A DNA stretch of 64,000 bases from an uncultured Caulobacter sp. (lineage in GTDB: Bacteria; Pseudomonadota; Alphaproteobacteria; Caulobacterales; Caulobacteraceae). The notes below the pieces were generated by a model. The model did not search any database, was not told the DNA's origin, and saw only the letters and a program-made list of their open reading frames with translations. The DNA is taken from NCBI GenBank assembly GCA_913776195.1, contig CAJYMH010000005.1:26645-90644 (forward strand), read 5' to 3'. Positions 27,117-35,624 of the stretch are shown here, piece after piece (the stretch's first letter is position 1; every line of letters starts with the position of its first letter). The position numbers and the translations under genes were made by a program.

Positions 27117-27844
27117 GCCCGGAGAGCCGCGAGAGCACCTGGCTTGTCGCGGCCAAGATCGCGCCCGTGATCCTGCTGGCCGTTCTGGCCGCAGTGGTGT
27201 TCTTCAGCGGCCTGTGGAAGCACCTGACCATCGAGGAGTTGCAGGCGCGTCACGCCTATCTGTCGGCCTTTGTGGACCAACGACCGGCGGCGGCCGTCGC
27301 CATCTATCTGTTCGCCTATGTGGTTGTAGTCTCGCTATCTCTTCCGGCGGCGTTGTTGCTGACCTTGTCGGGCGGCTTCCTGTTCGGACCGTGGCTGGGC
27401 GGATTGCTGGCGGTGACCGGGGCGACGGCTGGATCGACCGTGATCTACGCTGCTTGCCGCACGGCCTTTGGCGGGATGATGCAGAAGCGCGCCGGCCCGG
27501 CCCTTCTGCGCATAGAGGATGGCATCAAGAAGGACGCCTTCCACTACCTGCTGACCCTGCGCCTGATCCCAGCCTTTCCGCTGCTGGTGATCAATCTGGC
27601 GGCTGGGCTGGTGGGCATTCCTTTGCGGACATTTCTGTCAGCCTCTTTCCTGGGCATGGCGCCGAGCTCCCTGGTCTACGCCAGCATGGGCTCCGGCCTT
27701 GGGCATCTGTTCATGCAGGGGCGGCCGGTGAACCTGAGCATCCTGGTCGAGCCGCGCGTGGTGTTGCCGCTGGCCGGGCTCGGCGCGCTGGCGGGGGCGT
27801 CCATGCTCTATCGCCGCCTGAGACCTCGCCGTGAGGAGCAATAG
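27113..27844 (+). CDS. TVP38/TMEM64 (VTT domain) membrane protein
   Basis: The 243-residue polytopic protein has the VTT/SNARE-associated domain: LPAALLLTLSGGFLFGPWLGGLLAVTGATAGSTVIYAACRT in the first half and LRLIPAFPLLVINLAAGLVGIPLRTFLSASFLGMAPSSLVYASMG in the second. Proteins with this re-entrant fold, such as DedA, act as lipid scramblases or undecaprenyl-phosphate and polyprenyl flippases. The specific cargo here is not known. It overlaps the pyrD stop by four bases. Confidence 0.88.
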   Translation: MSPESRESTWLVAAKIAPVILLAVLAAVVFFSGLWKHLTIEELQARHAYLSAFVDQRPAAAVAIYLFAYVVVVSLSLPAALLLTLSGGFLFGPWLGGLLAVTGATAGSTVIYAACRTAFGGMMQKRAGPALLRIEDGIKKDAFHYLLTLRLIPAFPLLVINLAAGLVGIPLRTFLSASFLGMAPSSLVYASMGSGLGHLFMQGRPVNLSILVEPRVVLPLAGLGALAGASMLYRRLRPRREEQ

Positions 27845-27878
27845 CCGCGTTGCCCGGCGCGGGCAGGTGAAGTAACGG

Positions 27879-29339
27879 ATGACCATGGACGCCGCGCCGT
27901 CTCCCGCGCCGGAAGCACCGGTCGAGCGCCGCTTTTCGTGGCGGGGCGGCCTGTCGGCGCGCCTGCTGTTGCTCACCACTCTTTTTGTAGCCCTGGCGGC
28001 CCTTCTGGTCCTGCCGCCCGCCCTGGCCGCGTTCGAGGAGCAATGGCTGCTGGAGCGGGTCCGAGCGGCCGAACTCGCGTCCACCGTGGCCGAGGCCGAT
28101 CCCAGCCTGAAGATCAGCGATCGCATCTCCGCCCAGCTTCTGGACGGGGCAGGGGTGGTGTCGGTGGCGATCCAGAGCGACGGCGCCCGCCGCCTGGTCC
28201 TGGCCGCGCCGCGCGAAATCCGCACGCCCTATCTGGTCGATCTGCGCAGCCAGAACCCAGGCTCTTGGCTGGCCGCGCCATTCTTCACCCTGTCGAGCCG
28301 AGAGGGCAGCCTGGTCCGCGTGGTGGCCGAGCCGCAGTTCCGCGAGGCGGAGTTCGTCGAGATCCTCACCCCTGACGCGCCGCTGAAGGCCGACCTGCTG
28401 GGCTACCTCGCCCGCCTGGCGGTGGTGACCGCCTTCGTGGCGATCTTGGCCGGGGCGCTGGTCTATCTATCGCTCAACCGCTTCCTGGTGGCGCCCATGC
28501 GGCGGATCACCCGGGCGATGGAGCGGTTCCGGGCCGATCCGGAAGACCCGAAGGCGCGCATCGAGCTTTCCGGGCGCCTCGACGAGATTGGTCGCGCCGA
28601 GGCTGAGCTGGATCGTATGCAGGCTGACCTTGTTGCGGCCCTGAACTCTCGCGCCCGCCTGGCGGCCTTGGGCGAGGCGGTAGCCAAGATCAATCACGAC
28701 CTGCGCAACATGCTGACCAGCGCGCAGATCGCCTCCGACCGACTGGCGGCCATCGGCGATCCCAAGGTGGCCGCCGCCCTGCCGCGCCTTGAGCGGGCTC
28801 TTGACCGGGCGGTGACCCTGGCCACCAACGTGCTCACCTACGGCAAGACGGACGAGGCGGCGCCGGACGCTCGCCCCCTGCCTTTGAAGGCCGCATTGAA
28901 GGCGGCGGCGGAGGAGGCGGGTCTGCCGACCCCGCAGGTGCGGTTCGCCACTGGCGTCGACACCAAGGTCCGCGTCCTGGCCGATCCGGACCAACTGCAC
29001 CGCATTCTGGCCAATCTGCTGCGCAACGCTCGCCAGGCGATCGAGGCGCAGAGCGGTCGCCGGGGGAAAATCCAAGCCTCGCTGGTCGTTGAGGAAGGCG
29101 TGTCGATCATCCGCATCTCAGACGACGGTCCCGGTCTGCCGGAAAAGGCGCAGGAGAATCTATTCCTGCCCTTCGCCGGCTCGGCCCGTCGCGGCGGCAC
29201 GGGCCTGGGACTGGTCATCGCCCGCGAGCTGGCCCAAGGCCACGGCGGCGACCTGTGCCTACTGCGCTCGGGGAGCGACGGAACCGTGTTCGAGCTGCGC
29301 TTGCCCGGTGCGCCTCCCTCACTGAAGGGGCGGGGCTAA
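27879..29339 (+). CDS. membrane sensor histidine kinase (orphan)
   Basis: The 486-residue protein has two membrane helices (about 27-50 and 178-199) around a periplasmic domain of about 125 residues, then HAMP (about 200-255). A HisKA-like helix carries KINHDLRNMLTSAQ with phospho-acceptor His273, and HATPase_c follows with LRNARQA, DDGPGLP and GGTGLGL. The 'HDLRN' box differs from the usual SHELRTP. No response regulator is adjacent; it sits 34 bp after the pyrD-VTT operon. Its stop overlaps that of the convergent ggt gene. Confidence 0.87.
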   Translation: MTMDAAPSPAPEAPVERRFSWRGGLSARLLLLTTLFVALAALLVLPPALAAFEEQWLLERVRAAELASTVAEADPSLKISDRISAQLLDGAGVVSVAIQSDGARRLVLAAPREIRTPYLVDLRSQNPGSWLAAPFFTLSSREGSLVRVVAEPQFREAEFVEILTPDAPLKADLLGYLARLAVVTAFVAILAGALVYLSLNRFLVAPMRRITRAMERFRADPEDPKARIELSGRLDEIGRAEAELDRMQADLVAALNSRARLAALGEAVAKINHDLRNMLTSAQIASDRLAAIGDPKVAAALPRLERALDRAVTLATNVLTYGKTDEAAPDARPLPLKAALKAAAEEAGLPTPQVRFATGVDTKVRVLADPDQLHRILANLLRNARQAIEAQSGRRGKIQASLVVEEGVSIIRISDDGPGLPEKAQENLFLPFAGSARRGGTGLGLVIARELAQGHGGDLCLLRSGSDGTVFELRLPGAPPSLKGRG

Positions 29340-31021
29340 AGCCCTTTCGCCACGCCCTCGCGACGAGGATCGGCTCCGCCTTCCAGGACGCCGCCCTCGC
29401 GCACCACCACGCCATGCAAGCCGGAGGTTTCGTTCTGGCCAGGCTTGATGGCGACCCCGCGGGCGATGATCTGATCCGCGACGCCGGGAGCGAAGCGGTC
29501 GACCTCGCTGGAGAAGCTGTCGGCGCGAGCCACCATGTTGGGCAGGCTGATCGCGTCCTGCATGGACAGGTTCCAGTCTATCAGGCCGACGATGGCCTTG
29601 AGATTGTACGACAAGATAGCGTTGCCGCCCGGCGAGCCGACGGCGGCGTAGAATTTGCCGTCCTTCAGGATGATGGCCGGCGCCATCGAAGAGCGCGGGC
29701 GCTTGCCTGGGGCCGGCATGTTGGCCAGCGGGCCGCCGCGGACGTCTTCGGGATAGCGGCTGAAGTCGGTCAGCTGGTTGTTCAGGAAGAAGCCGGCGAC
29801 CATCCGGCCCGAGCCGAACAGGCTCTCCACCGTGGTGGTCATGGAGACCACGTTTCCTTTTGGATCGACAACTACGAAGTGGGTGGTGCCGCCCGGCTCC
29901 TGGGTCTTGTCGGCGCCGCGGGGCTCGGAGCCCGGAGGTGCGCCATGGGTCGGGACCGGCCCCGCACGGTCGCCGATGAGCTTGGCGCGCTCGGCCACAT
30001 AGGCCGGGTCGAGCAGGCCCTTCACAGGCACCTGCACGAAGTCCGGGTCGCCCACATAGCGGTCGCGGTCAGCGTACATGACGCGTTCGGCCTCAGCCAA
30101 CTGCACCCAGGCGACGGCGTCGTTAGGGCCCCGCTTGGCGATATCGGTCTTCTCTAGCATCGCAAGGGCCTGCAGCAGGCCGACGCCGCTGGACGGCGGC
30201 GGGGGCACGCAGACCACATAGACGCGGTAGGGCTGGCACAGCGGCTCGGCGATCTTGGGTTTGTAGGCCTTGATGTCGGCGACGGTCAGGGTTCCCGGGA
30301 TCGGGTTTTGGCGAACCTTGGCGGCGATGGCGGCGGGGATGGCCCCTTCGTACATCGCGCTGGGCCCCTCCTTGGCCAGGCGTCGGACCGTCTCGGCATA
30401 GGCGGGATTCTTGAGGATGTCGCCGCCCTTGATCTTGGTACCGTCAGCCTTGGTGAAATAGGCGACGGCGTCGGGGGCGGCGGCCTGGCCGCGGTTCAGG
30501 CCGGCGAGCTGGGCCAGGCGAGGGCTGACCACGAAGCCGTCCGCGGCCAGCTTCTCCGCGTCCTTGAACAGTGTCGACCAGGGCGCGACGCCGTGCTGTT
30601 TCTGAGCGAGCGCCAGCATCGCCACGGCGCCGGGCGCGCCAGTGGAGCGGCCCGACATGATGGCGTCGATATAGGACAGGGGCTTGCCGTCGGCGCCGAT
30701 GAACATGTCGGCGCTGGCGCCGGCCGGCGCGGTCTCGCGGCCGTTGTAGATCGTGATCTTGCCGGTCTTGGCGTCGAAGTAGGTCATGAACGCCCCGCCG
30801 CCGAGACCGGAGCTCTGCGGCTCAACGAGGCCAAGGACGGCCTGCACGGCCACCGCGGCGTCCACCGCCGAGCCGCCGTCGCGCAGGACCCGCAGGCCCG
30901 CATCCACCGCCAGGGGGTTGGCCGCGGCGACCATGGCGCGCGGCTGGGTTTGGGCTTGGGCCGCGTCGAAGACGCTGACGGTCAGGGCGATGGCGGCGGC
31001 GAGACTGAGCAGACGGCGCAT
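29336..31021 (-). CDS. ggt: gamma-glutamyltransferase (periplasmic)
   Basis: The 561-residue N-terminal-nucleophile hydrolase has a signal peptide (MRRLLSLAAAIALTVSVFDAAQA). The large subunit contains GGGAFMTYFD and NGRETAP. The autoprocessing site is GGTTHFVVVD, whose first Thr (about 378) becomes the nucleophile of the small subunit. The small subunit carries PRSSMAPAI and GSPGGNAI, which line the glutamate site. It hydrolyses or transfers gamma-glutamyl groups, for example from glutathione. The ATG at 31021 is chosen because the signal peptide starts there. Confidence 0.94.
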   Translation of the reverse strand: MRRLLSLAAAIALTVSVFDAAQAQTQPRAMVAAANPLAVDAGLRVLRDGGSAVDAAVAVQAVLGLVEPQSSGLGGGAFMTYFDAKTGKITIYNGRETAPAGASADMFIGADGKPLSYIDAIMSGRSTGAPGAVAMLALAQKQHGVAPWSTLFKDAEKLAADGFVVSPRLAQLAGLNRGQAAAPDAVAYFTKADGTKIKGGDILKNPAYAETVRRLAKEGPSAMYEGAIPAAIAAKVRQNPIPGTLTVADIKAYKPKIAEPLCQPYRVYVVCVPPPPSSGVGLLQALAMLEKTDIAKRGPNDAVAWVQLAEAERVMYADRDRYVGDPDFVQVPVKGLLDPAYVAERAKLIGDRAGPVPTHGAPPGSEPRGADKTQEPGGTTHFVVVDPKGNVVSMTTTVESLFGSGRMVAGFFLNNQLTDFSRYPEDVRGGPLANMPAPGKRPRSSMAPAIILKDGKFYAAVGSPGGNAILSYNLKAIVGLIDWNLSMQDAISLPNMVARADSFSSEVDRFAPGVADQIIARGVAIKPGQNETSGLHGVVVREGGVLEGGADPRREGVAKGL

Positions 31022-31197
31022 GGCGTTCCTTGGCGTTTGGACGGCGCGCACCATAGGCCCCGCATTGCGAGGCTTGAAACCCCCAACGCTCTCGACGACC
31101 AGCGGTTTGGGCGAGTGACGTGTTATTGATCGCACATTACGCATGCCGATGATCGGCGACCCGTGCTACGGCGGCCGCCATTTTTAGAGGTAGACGG

Positions 31198-32481
31198 ATG
31201 AAACTGAACAAGGCGAGCGTGGCGCTGGTCCTCGTGGCCACGGCCAGTGGGGCGGGCGCGCAGGCGCCGGTGAAGCAGGTGGTGACTGGGCCGATCGCCG
31301 AGTATTGGGTCAGCGCTGAGACCATGAGCGGCATGGCGGGGATGATGAGCGGCGGTCAGCCTTCGCCCCAGGCCATGATGGGCATGATGATGGGCGGCGG
31401 GCCGAAAGCTTCGACCAACCACAACCTGACGCTGCAACTCGGCTCGTCCCGCAAGATAGTCGGGCCGTCGGCTCAGCACACGCCCACGGCGGCGCTCGGC
31501 ACGCGCGGCGCGCTGCCTCTGGTGACCCCGACGGTGATCCGGCCGGAGCGAGAGGACGGACTGCAGGTCCCGCAGCAGTTCGAGAAGCCGCGCGGCAAGA
31601 TCCTGCTGTTCTGGGGCTGCGGCGCCCAGACCCGCCAGGGACAGCCGGCGGTGCTCGACATGTCGAAGCTGGGTACGACCTCGGCCCCGGCCTTCGCGGC
31701 GGCGTTCAAGCCGCTGAACTACACCGCCATGAAGCCGCCGTCGCCGCAGCGCCATGCCACCTACGGCGTCTGGCCGAACGACCGCTCGCCCATGAGCGTG
31801 CCGTCGCGCGGCTCCCTGGCCGGAGAGCATGTGGTGTCGGGCAATTATACGCCGGACATCCGCTTCAACCTGACCGCGGCGCAGGACTTCCTCGCGCCGA
31901 TCGCCCTGCAGGCGCGCGAGACGCCCGCCGGCGCCAGCCTAAACTGGAACGCGGTTGGCGGCGCCAAGGCGTTCCTGGCCTCCGCCGTCGGCGGTGGGGA
32001 CCGCAACACCGTCGCCTTGTGGATCTCCAGCGAGGCGCAGGCCGCAGCCTTCATCGCGCCGGATTATTTGAGCCAGGGAGACATAGCCCGTCTGGTTGAG
32101 CAGAAGCAGCTGATGGCGCCGCAGACTACGACATGCGCCCTGCCCAAGGGGTTCGTGGACGCCGCCCCCTCGGCCATGGTCAGCCTGGTCGCCTATGGCG
32201 GGGAGGCCGACTTCAGCCATCCGCCGCGTCCGGCCGATCCGAAGGTTCCCTGGAACATCGAGTGGACCACCAAGGTCCGCTACCGCTCGGCGACCGGTAC
32301 CGTCCTCGGCATGGGCGATATGGGGGGAATGGGCGGCATGGATATGTCCGATGAGGAGGACGAGGATGCTCCCGCCGCCCGTCCGACCCAGCAGCGCGGC
32401 CGTCAGCAACAGCCGATGTCGCCTCAGGAAGCCGCTCGGCAAGCCATGAAAAAGGGGCTCGGCGGACTGCTCGGGAACTGA
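31198..32481 (+). CDS. exported Met/Gly-rich protein of unknown function
   Basis: The 427-residue protein has a signal peptide (cleavage about residue 21, ...GAGAQAP). It carries two methionine-rich low-complexity segments: residues about 43-67 (SGMAGMMSG, QAMMGMMMGGG) and about 371-384 (GMGDMGGMGGMDM), the second followed by an acidic DEEDED run and a Gln/Arg-rich stretch. Clustered methionines of this type bind Cu(I) in periplasmic copper proteins, but no CopA, CopC or cupredoxin motif is present, so a metal role is only a possibility. The central region has WGCG and a second lone Cys near residue 310. A tRNA gene follows. Confidence 0.65.
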   Translation: MKLNKASVALVLVATASGAGAQAPVKQVVTGPIAEYWVSAETMSGMAGMMSGGQPSPQAMMGMMMGGGPKASTNHNLTLQLGSSRKIVGPSAQHTPTAALGTRGALPLVTPTVIRPEREDGLQVPQQFEKPRGKILLFWGCGAQTRQGQPAVLDMSKLGTTSAPAFAAAFKPLNYTAMKPPSPQRHATYGVWPNDRSPMSVPSRGSLAGEHVVSGNYTPDIRFNLTAAQDFLAPIALQARETPAGASLNWNAVGGAKAFLASAVGGGDRNTVALWISSEAQAAAFIAPDYLSQGDIARLVEQKQLMAPQTTTCALPKGFVDAAPSAMVSLVAYGGEADFSHPPRPADPKVPWNIEWTTKVRYRSATGTVLGMGDMGGMGGMDMSDEEDEDAPAARPTQQRGRQQQPMSPQEAARQAMKKGLGGLLGN

Positions 32482-32584
32482 CGAAAAAGGGGGCGCGAAA
32501 AAAACCTGGAAACCGGCTTGCGCTTCGCAAAAGCCCAGACTAGGTTCCGCGCCTCTCGACGGACCCCTTGGGTCAACGAGATGC

Positions 32585-32661
32585 GCGCCCGTAGCTCAGC
32601 TGGATAGAGCATCAGACTACGAATCTGAGGGTCGGACGTTCGAATCGTTCCGGGCGCGCCA
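32585..32661 (+). tRNA. tRNA-Arg(ACG)
   Basis: The 77-nt cloverleaf has a 7-bp acceptor stem (GCGCCCG/CGGGCGC), D arm GCTC/GAGC, anticodon stem TCAGA/TCTGA with loop CTACGAA (anticodon ACG at 32619-32621), a variable loop and a T arm with TTCGAAT. The CCA end is encoded. The first anticodon base is A, normally converted to inosine by TadA. Confidence 0.97.
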
Positions 32662-32762
32662 TTATCTCCTGAAAATTCAGAAGCATGCCGAGGCCCAATC
32701 AGAGGCTCGCATGGGCCGTCCGCGCGCCTCGCTTGCTGCATTTCGAGTTCGAATATATAAAA

Positions 32763-32781
32763 CATATACAAAACGTATATG
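32763..32781 (+). promoter_or_regulatory. AT-rich palindromic operator upstream of the ParD-like gene
   Basis: CATATAC-AAAAC-GTATATG has perfect 7-bp arms with a 5-bp spacer. Its 3' edge touches the GGAG ribosome-binding site (32781-32784). A further ATATA word lies just upstream. It is a plausible autoregulatory site for a ribbon-helix-helix protein. Confidence 0.55.
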
Positions 32782-32792
32782 GAGCGACGCTG

Positions 32793-33005
32793 GTGGGCAT
32801 CGTCAATATTGAGGATGAGCTGCACGAGCAGCTGCGTCGGGGGAGCAAGGCTTCCTACCGGTCGATCAACGCCCAGGCGGCGTTCTGGATCAGGATCGGC
32901 ATGCTTTGCGAACTGAATCCTGGTCTGACCTTTCAGGAGCTGGTGGCGCGCGAGCTGAAGGCGGCGGGCGTCGATACGCCCAACCTTGAGGCCTCATCCG
33001 CATGA
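32793..33005 (+). CDS. ParD-like ribbon-helix-helix family protein
   Basis: The 70-residue protein matches the ParD-like family: IVNIEDELHEQLRRGSKASYRSINAQAAFWIRIGMLCELNPGLTFQELVARELKAAGV. The beta strand plus two helices are the DNA-binding dimer fold of antitoxins. A GTG start at 32793 is chosen because GGAG lies eight bases ahead and an AT-rich dyad precedes it; the frame is open further upstream through the tRNA flank. No ParE toxin follows: its stop overlaps the methionine aminopeptidase start by four bases. It may act as a regulator of map rather than as a toxin-antitoxin partner. Confidence 0.75.
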   Translation: MGIVNIEDELHEQLRRGSKASYRSINAQAAFWIRIGMLCELNPGLTFQELVARELKAAGVDTPNLEASSA

Positions 33006-33772
33006 CGAAGACGCCGGACGAAGTCGAGCTGATGGCGGAGTCGGGACGCTTGTTGGCGTCGGTGTTCACCTATCTGGAAAAGCAGCCCCTGGCGGCAATG
33101 AGCACCTTGCAGGTGAATGACCTGGTTGAGGCGTTCATCGTCGATGAGCTGAAGGCCCGGCCCGCCAGCAAGGGGCAGTATGGCTACGCCTTCGCTTTGA
33201 ACAGCTCACGCAACGCGGTCGTCTGCCATGGCGTGCCGTCGGCGGACGAGGTCCTTCGTAGCGGCGACATCGTGAATTTCGACATCACCCTGGAGAAGAA
33301 CGGCTACATCGCCGACTCCAGCAAGACCTTCCTCATCGGGGATGTGGGGCCGGCGGCGAAGCGATTGGTCCGGACTACCTACGAGGCCATGTGGAAGGGC
33401 ATCCGCGCCGTGCGTCCGGGCGCCAAGCTGGGCGATGTCGGACACGCCATCGAGCGGCACGCCAAGCGCGCAGGCTATTCGGTGGTGCGCGAATACTGCG
33501 GCCACGGCATCGGGCGCGAGATGCACGAAGAGCCCCAGGTGATGCACTTCGGCAGGCCGGGAACCGGGGTCACGCTGCGGGAAGGCATGGTCTTCACCAT
33601 CGAGCCGATGCTCAATCAGGGGCGTCGCGCGGTCCGAGAAGAAGACGATGGCTGGACCGTCGTGACCGAGGACGGAAAGCTCTCGGCGCAGTTCGAGCAC
33701 ACCGTGGCGGTCACCCGTGACGGCGTCCGCGTTCTGACCTTGCGACCGGATGAGACGCCGCCGATCGCGTGA
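33002..33772 (+). CDS. map: methionine aminopeptidase, type I
   Basis: The 256-residue dinuclear metallopeptidase removes the initiator methionine. The pita-bread-fold ligands are visible: Asp in VNFDITLEKNGYIADSSK (two Asp), His in GHGIGREMHEEP, Glu in FTIEPML and the final Glu in SAQFEHTVAV. It is translationally coupled to the ParD-like gene. It is probably not the only map in the genome, since this ParD-linked subgroup often occurs in addition to the housekeeping copy. Confidence 0.94.
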   Translation: MTKTPDEVELMAESGRLLASVFTYLEKQPLAAMSTLQVNDLVEAFIVDELKARPASKGQYGYAFALNSSRNAVVCHGVPSADEVLRSGDIVNFDITLEKNGYIADSSKTFLIGDVGPAAKRLVRTTYEAMWKGIRAVRPGAKLGDVGHAIERHAKRAGYSVVREYCGHGIGREMHEEPQVMHFGRPGTGVTLREGMVFTIEPMLNQGRRAVREEDDGWTVVTEDGKLSAQFEHTVAVTRDGVRVLTLRPDETPPIA

Positions 33773-33865
33773 CCGCGGAGGGGAAATCCGCTAAGGCGCT
33801 TATTCATTGCTGTTCCATCATCGCGGGCGCCGACGGGCGCCCGTCGTCGTTCGGGAGAGGCGTTC

Positions 33866-34678
33866 ATGACCGACTGGCTGCAGGTGACGCGCGGGGATGC
33901 GCCGCTGATCGTCAGCTTCCCTCACACTGGAACCGACATTCCCGCCGAGGTGGAGAGCGGCCTCGTCTCGCCCTGGCTGGCGCGGCAGGACGCCGACTGG
34001 TGGATTCACCGTCTTTACGACATGGCCGAGGGCCTGGGCGCCACCATGGTGCGCACCGCCATCTCGCGGACGGTGATCGACGTGAACCGCGATCCGTCGG
34101 GGGCCTCGCTTTATCCTGGGCAGGCGACGACGGAGCTTTGCCCGACCACGACCTTCGACGGCGATGCGCTCTACAAGCCCGGCCAGGCTCCGGACGAGGC
34201 CGAAGTAGGCCGCCGGCGCGATGCCTGGTTCACGCCCTATCATGACGCCTTGGCGGCCGAGGTGGAGCGTCTGCGGGCCCTGCACGGTAAGATCGTGGTC
34301 TATGAGGCCCATTCGATCCGCTCGCACGTGCCGCGCCTGTTCGACGGCGAACTGCCGAACTTCAACATCGGCGATAATGACGGAACCACTTGCGATCCGG
34401 CCTTGCGCGCGGCGGTGGAGGCGGCCTGCGACGTAGAAGGGTTCAGCCGGGTGACCAACGGTCGCTTCAAGGGCGGCTGGACTACGCGTCACTACGGCCG
34501 TCCGGCCGACGGCGTGCACGCCATCCAAATGGAGCTGGCGATCCGGGGATATATGGACGAGCCGGCGGCCTTCACCCCGGAGAATTGGCCCCCCGCTTAC
34601 GATACGGAGCGGGCGGGACCGATGCGCGCAGTGTTGTCGAAAGTTTTGACTGGGGCGATGGCGTTCGCCAAAAACTGA
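33866..34678 (+). CDS. hutG: N-formylglutamate deformylase (amidohydrolase)
   Basis: The 270-residue protein contains the N-formylglutamate amidohydrolase pattern: LIVSFPHTGTDIPAE at the start, SRTVIDVNRDPSG (about 68-80), YEAHSIRSHVPRLF and WTTRHYGRP, with conserved His and Glu residues for zinc. It releases glutamate and formate from N-formylglutamate, the last step of one histidine degradation route. No other hut genes are nearby, so a related amidohydrolase role is possible. Confidence 0.87.
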   Translation: MTDWLQVTRGDAPLIVSFPHTGTDIPAEVESGLVSPWLARQDADWWIHRLYDMAEGLGATMVRTAISRTVIDVNRDPSGASLYPGQATTELCPTTTFDGDALYKPGQAPDEAEVGRRRDAWFTPYHDALAAEVERLRALHGKIVVYEAHSIRSHVPRLFDGELPNFNIGDNDGTTCDPALRAAVEAACDVEGFSRVTNGRFKGGWTTRHYGRPADGVHAIQMELAIRGYMDEPAAFTPENWPPAYDTERAGPMRAVLSKVLTGAMAFAKN

Positions 34679-34862
34679 CAACGCTGTCCTTCGAGGCGCG
34701 CAAAAACAGCCAGAAGCACAGCTTTCGTCCAAGATATTGCAGAAAACCGAGGCCAGTTAAGGCGCTGTTTAACATGTCGCTTTGACAAAACAGTCTCGGC
34801 GTCCCACCTGTACGAACTTATTCGCCTTCCTGTCGGGGTGGGCTTTCGGAGCGGATAGATTC

Positions 34863-35624
34863 ATGCCTCGTGTGCACAAGGCCATCGTCCTGGCTGCAGG
34901 ACAGGGTAAGCGTTTGTCGCCGTTGACCGACAACCTGCCCAAGTGCCTGATCGATCTGTCCGGCCGCACCGTGCTTTCATGGCAGTTGGCGCACCTGCAC
35001 GCCATCGGCTTGACTGAGGTGGTGGTGGTCACCGGCTTCAATTCGCACGCCGTGGAGGCCGAGGTCGCCCGCACGCCGCTGCCGGGCATGACGGTCCGTT
35101 GCCTGTACAACCCGTTCTATACGGTGTCTGACAACCTCGCGACCTGCTGGCTGGTCCGTGAGGAGCTGGCCGGCGGCGCCCTTATCCTGAACGGCGACAC
35201 CCTGTGGGAGCCGGAGATCGGCCGTCGCCTGCTGGACGCCCCCGCCGCCGACATCACCGTCACCGTGGACCGCAAGGCGCGCTACGACGCCGACGACATG
35301 AAGGTTCTGACCGACGGCGACGAACTGCTGGCCATCGGCAAGACGATCACCGAGTACGACGCCGAGTCGATCGGCTTCCTGCGCTTCTCGCCCGAAGGGG
35401 CTCGCCGCTTCATCACGGTCATCGACCAGATTCTGCGCGATCCGGCCGAGGGATTGAAGCGCTGGTACCTGTCGGTGATCAACCAGATCGCCCAGGAGCA
35501 GGGCGGCGTCGCCATCCAGAGCATCGAGGGCCTGGAATGGGCCGAGATGGACTTTCCGCACGACCTACAGCCTAACCGTGAGCTGACGGCCCGCTGGATG
35601 TCGAAGGAGAGCGTGGCGGCTTAA
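34863..35624 (+). CDS. sugar/choline-phosphate nucleotidyltransferase-like protein
   Basis: The 253-residue NTP_transferase-fold protein has AIVLAAGQGKRLSPLTDNLPKCLIDLSG (about 6-33) with the GxGxR and PKxL signatures, and a metal site in LILNGDTLWE. The pattern fits cytidylyltransferases for phosphocholine or phospho-inositol/glycerol as well as hexose-1-phosphate enzymes. In Caulobacter a gene of this kind lies close to the ceramide synthase gene, so production of a CDP-activated head-group precursor is an attractive idea, not a proven one. The start at 34863 is where the fold begins. Its stop overlaps that of the convergent next gene. Confidence 0.78.
   Translation: MPRVHKAIVLAAGQGKRLSPLTDNLPKCLIDLSGRTVLSWQLAHLHAIGLTEVVVVTGFNSHAVEAEVARTPLPGMTVRCLYNPFYTVSDNLATCWLVREELAGGALILNGDTLWEPEIGRRLLDAPAADITVTVDRKARYDADDMKVLTDGDELLAIGKTITEYDAESIGFLRFSPEGARRFITVIDQILRDPAEGLKRWYLSVINQIAQEQGGVAIQSIEGLEWAEMDFPHDLQPNRELTARWMSKESVAA

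Noticed and set aside
32641..32655. LexA-like GTTC...GTTC pair in the tRNA T arm
   Set aside because: The spacing is five bases, not seven, and it is part of the conserved T-loop of tRNA-Arg.
32793..33005. A type II toxin-antitoxin system
   Set aside because: The ParD-like protein has no ParE-type toxin next to it; the overlapping partner is an intact methionine aminopeptidase.
34752..34775. CtrA site in TTAAGGCGCTGTTTAAC upstream of the nucleotidyltransferase at 34863
   Set aside because: The spacing between half-sites is eight instead of seven bases and the site is about 90 bp from the start, so the match is too weak.
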